Positions 60,383-64,000 of a stretch of DNA of 64,000 nt are shown here, piece after piece (within the stretch, counting starts at the first letter, position 1; each line of letters starts with the position of its first letter). The position numbers and the translations under genes were made by a program. The notes under the pieces were generated by a model, which was not told the DNA's origin, searched no databases, and worked only from the letters and a program-made list of their open reading frames with translations. The DNA comes from Numida meleagris (lineage: Eukaryota; Chordata; Aves; Galliformes; Numididae), in NCBI RefSeq assembly GCF_002078875.1, contig NC_034410.1, positions 39,618,797 through 39,682,796 on the forward strand, in the 5' to 3' direction.

Positions 60383-60626
60383 TTAATAGACAGTTGTGTA
60401 TTCTTTGGGCAGAAATTGGACAGAAGCAGCTGCAGCAACATCTGCTATAAGGCCTTTGATCTCTCTTGCTGTGACAACTTTTGAGCCTTTGGAAGTTTGC
60501 TCATCTTGAGGAGAAGTTACAGCTGAAAGTTCATTTCTATCAGGGCTGTTGCAAGGTGAATGTGTTGGAGTGATGACATGGTTTCCAGGTGAATCATTTA
60601 TGTAGATGCATAAGGTGATTTTCAAA
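60383..60626 (-). other. Candidate terminal coding exon, minus strand, unrecognised
   Basis: On the minus strand 'tttgttttcac ... ttaaacag' gives a fair acceptor at about 60627. The frame then stays open for about 80 codons to a TAA at 60383-60385. The text is Ser/Thr/Pro-rich at first (HVITPTHSPCNSPDRNELSA), then charged and helical (VTAREIKGLIADVAAAASVQ), and ends FLPKEYTTVY. Codons show a purine-first, varied-third pattern. A TTTATT (AATAAA on the minus strand) lies about 560 bp further on near 59816. No family is recognised, and it may be fortuitous. Confidence 0.2.
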
Positions 60627-60961
60627 CTGTTTAAGGTTATGTGAAAACAAATATCCTGGATGCTTTCCTAAAGTGACATGCAGAGCAGCATCCAGTTGTC
60701 ATTATACTGGACATTACACCTTCTTCCAGCCTGGCCAGTACCACACTTCCAATTTGCCTTGCTTTACTTCAAGGACATGGCTGGATAGGGAAGATCCAGC
60801 TGTAGTTGTTGTTGTGCGCTTTCCCAGCCATTAAACTATACTTACTGCAGTGCTAGAGAGTTGAAGTCACAATGGGTTGTTGCTCTCCATGTTCTGCTGC
60901 TCAGGACAGGTTGGTTTGTAGACCAAAACTTAGATGACCACAGCTAAGGTACCACAGCTGG

Positions 60962-61075
60962 ACGTGGCTCTGGGCAGCCTGGTCTAGTGGTTGGCAACCC
61001 TGCACTCAGCAGGGGAGTTGAAACTCAATGATCTTTGAGGTCCTTTTCAACCCAGATGATTCTATGATTCTATGA
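60962..61075 (+). mobile_element. CR1 LINE 3' fragment, plus strand
   Basis: A 115-bp piece of CR1 3' UTR: 'gctctgggcagcctggtcta', 'gtggttggcaaccctgc', 'gatctttgaggtccttttca', ending in two clean ATTCTATG octamers. It is non-coding, and its sharp octamer end marks the 3' boundary. Confidence 0.94.
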
Positions 61076-64000
61076 TGTTTAGTGCTGTTTCTCCTGTTCA
61101 ACAGCTGCTTTAACTCCCTTGAGCTTTATGAGGGAATAACTGGTCCAATCAGTTTCATAGGTACTCAGGAGTTGCAGTGGGACACTGGATCCTTTGTGCA
61201 ATTAATAGTTTTCTCGTGTATTGGAGTCATCTCTTGCTTGATTTCTGCAGGTCTGGAACTAATGAAATACAGAAGAGCACATGTGCCATATGCGGTATGA
61301 AAACTCACTCCATTCTCTGCATGTACATTTCTGCAACACAGTCAAATTCTTTCTGAATCCTCTTTCTGAGTCCTCTAACATGCATTATTATAATGCAAAG
61401 GCTGGATATTTAGTTCTTGTTCTCATCAGAGTCCTAAAAGTAGGAAGAAAAAGTCCAGTGCCTTTAAGAGGAGAAGAATACTTACAGATCAATAAGCAAA
61501 ACTTGGAAACAGGAGAATTCTGGCTTTTTAATGTGTTCCTGAGTAGTTCAGGGTCTGTGATGGCAAAACCAAGAACAACTGTGTAATTTGAAACTGAAAT
61601 CCCCTATGCCTTTGCTCTTTTCTCATAGTAAATAAGTATATTATCAGCTGATACTAAATCCTATAATTCCAACAGTAAACAACCTTTTAATCAAGCAGTT
61701 AGTTGCAGTGAATAACTGAGATTACAATTATGTGACTCACAAATTGGTTTTATAACCTGCAGCTGGGAGAAGGTAATTTTGGGGATGCTAATAAATCTTT
61801 TCTATTATGAACTTTGGGATTCCAAGAGGTTTTTCTACAACATCCTTAGACATTCAGTTAAATTCAGCTCTACCTTGGACTAGAACTCTGTCCACAGATA
61901 AACATGTTAAGCTTTGAAACCTCTGTGATTATGTTCAGCAAAATCTCTAACATTTAAAGCTAGAAGAATCTATCTGAGCAAGCTGTATAATTATTTACGT
62001 AATTCTAATTTTATGAAATGTGATTCAATGACTTATTTGCTTGTGAAGAGTGTTGTTGTTACAGCTTGTCTTTTAAGTTTATTTAAAACTGATAGAAAAA
62101 ATGAGATTGTCTAACAGTATTTACCCTGACCATATTTTTCCTTTACTCTGAAAGCAGAACTTTCTCAGAGCCTTTCATCAGTGTAGGCAAAATTGAACTT
62201 AGTTACCCTAAAGATGAAGGGCAAAGTTCTTCCAGTTGTAGCCAGGGACAGTGGATAAGATTAATTTGAGATACAGATAGTTTTGGAAAACATAGGTTTG
62301 TTGTTCCAGCTGCTTTTAAGGAAATCTCACAAGTGACAGTTGCAGCTGTTGGAATGGGATATAATCTCCCTGCAATAGCTGCTACCAGATTTATCCTAAA
62401 ACCTTCTGGCAAAATCAACAGCTTGCTTTTTGTGATCCTCTCTAGGAAAAGAAGAGGACGAGGTCTTTATTTTTTTGTTTTTTTTAAATCCATTGTGCTG
62501 CTTCTGTATTCTAACCTAATCCTTCCAAGCCTTCCCCAGCCTCATTGGGTAGCAAGGTATTCATCCATTGCTTAGATGGTTATGTTTTCCATGCCTGGAA
62601 CGATCCCTTCCAGGAGCAGGCAAAATAGGATTTTGATAAAGGGGTAAACAGTACAGTCCTAACAACCTGTCTTTACAATTTTAATTAGGACAGTAATCCC
62701 TCCATCAGAAGTTAGTTGTAACAGAGAAGTATGGTCATGTGTGATCTTATCCCACTGCTATTTTCCATTAGTGTAATTCACCCGAAGAATATCTGTAATG
62801 AGCAGCAACAAATAAAACCTGTTTTGTATAGTTCATTTTATAAGTTGTTCTAAAACAATCCATGACCTGTTCTGGCAGCTATCATGTGGCTCTAGAGGTT
62901 TCCATACTATAAGGCTTGAATACAGATTTGATGGATATCAGACATGAATTCTCAAACTTTCTTTGTTTCCAAAGCTAATTCTTAAGGTCAAGGCCTGGAA
63001 AAGATGGGGTTCTACTGGTAGCCACATCTGAGCAGCTGTGGAGACATTTGAAATCTGGAAGAGAACCACTAGAGTATTGCCATTTGTTGACAGTTCTTAG
63101 GAACAGGACAGGGAAACTTCTCTCAGGCCTAGTTAAAGTTACTTGATCTAATCTTTAGGATATGATAAGATGCCTGTGAGAAGCCCTTCAGCTCTAGCTG
63201 GAGTCTCACAAGATTCTGAGTTCTTGGCTCAGTGTACATACAAAACTTTTCTAATCACTTCAGCATCATTTTTCCTGTCTGGAGGTTTTTTTGTAAACAG
63301 AACAAAGTCTGCATAGTTCTGTCCCAGTACTTTCTGGCAACCACAAGATGTTTGTCTGTGTTGCAAGCCTTATTCCAAGGTTTATAAAGAGAAAGAAAAG
63401 GGAAAAAAACAAACAAAACAAATCCACACCTTAAGTTTTGGTATTTCAGAACAAATTGGGAGTTGTGAATGTTTTCAGTAAATCTTCATTTGAGATCTTC
63501 ATATATTAACTGAATTTCAAAACCAAGATTATTTCTGACCAAGGAAATAAAGTGTTTCAAATTGAAAATATCAAAATAAGTTGATTTTTGGAACTGTGTA
63601 ACCAGGTATTAACCCTAGTCCTCCATTGTAACACTGACTTTCCCATTATCTACTTCAGTTTGGAATTTCCTAATGATAAAATCAAAGAAAATTCCCAACC
63701 AGTTCTAACAGTGACGTAAGTTCTTAGTGTCTATGTTAATATCTGGCAATGCCTAACTTTGAGGAAAAAGACTGTAAATGAAGATGAAGATTCACATGGC
63801 TAGGGAGAGATGAGATGGAAATCGTTGTCAGATTCATCTATGGTGAGAGAAATCATAGAGAGAAAGTTGCTCAAGAAGATATGAGTGTTTCTTAAATCAG
63901 TATTTAGCATATCCATGTTAGATGAGAATCCCTGGAACTCTCTTTGGTATTGATATCTTACATTAGTATTTTTTTGAGGTACTGTTGGGGGCAAAAAAAG
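61076..64000. other. Unique non-coding DNA to the window end
   Basis: No gene, RNA gene or transposon is recognised. Open frames such as 61082-61300 and 61281-61586 (plus) have no known relatives and overlap in different frames. An A/C-rich tract at about 63403-63420 is the only low-complexity sequence of note. Confidence 0.5.

Larger units (their letters stand above)
51958..60961. other. Nine kilobases of unique non-coding DNA
   Basis: This is the longest transposon-poor stretch. No gene is called with confidence. Repeats seen are an A run at 55145-55158, (GTTT)n at 55207-55231 and 59292-59312, a T run at 56475-56490, and a palindrome at 60351-60369. Exon-like blocks at 55345-55373 (minus), 60036-60149 (plus) and 60383-60626 (minus) are reported separately. 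The block 58890-59190 resembles conserved non-coding DNA. Confidence 0.5.

Noticed and set aside
1..64000. CRISPR array, rRNA, tRNA or operon
   Set aside because: No regularly spaced direct repeats, no conserved RNA cores and no dense same-strand coding were seen. The DNA is typical vertebrate non-coding sequence.

Overview
The window looks like nuclear DNA of a bird, most likely a galliform close to chicken. The main evidence is at least twelve copies of the CR1 non-LTR retrotransposon (chicken repeat 1). They are recognised by 5'-truncated pol fragments and by 3' ends that finish in tandem ATTCTATG-type octamers. A compact solo LTR with alpharetrovirus-like architecture fits the same group. 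The remaining DNA is AT-rich with short microsatellites and homopolymer runs. There is no bacterial gene organisation, rRNA, tRNA or CRISPR array that I can see.

Layout: 1-5203 unique DNA; CR1 (+) 5204-5473; unique; CR1 (-) 6974-7915; unique; CR1 (-) 10181-10345; unique; CR1 (-) 15816-16352; CR1 (+) 17165-18383; unique; solo LTR 23429-23774 with a perfect 6-bp target-site duplication; CR1 (-) 24549-26150; a long unique stretch to 34196; CR1 (-) 34197-34885; CR1 (-) 38889-39015; unique; the longest and best preserved CR1 (+) 41936-43675, interrupted by a 426-base assembly gap; CR1 (-) 45071-45245; CR1 (-) 51153-51957; CR1 (+) 60962-61075; unique to the end. Recognised mobile DNA covers roughly 9 kb, about one seventh of the window.

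No protein-coding gene can be called with confidence. The only reading frame with clear homology is the CR1 reverse transcriptase at 41936-43585, which belongs to a 5'-truncated and therefore non-autonomous copy. Most other open frames are short and are what AT-rich vertebrate DNA gives by chance. A few blocks have codon-like composition or good splice signals (33183-33365 minus, 60383-60626 minus, 60036-60149 plus, 9540-9729 plus, 55345-55373 minus) and are listed as low-confidence exon candidates. The window therefore reads as a gene desert or the inside of a large intron. The most interesting items are structural: the solo LTR with its exact duplication, an imperfect long hairpin at 47167-47329, a 20-bp perfect palindrome at 38494-38513, a G-quadruplex motif at 40323-40349, and several blocks that resemble conserved non-coding elements. 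I found no convincing sign of a new multi-gene system.
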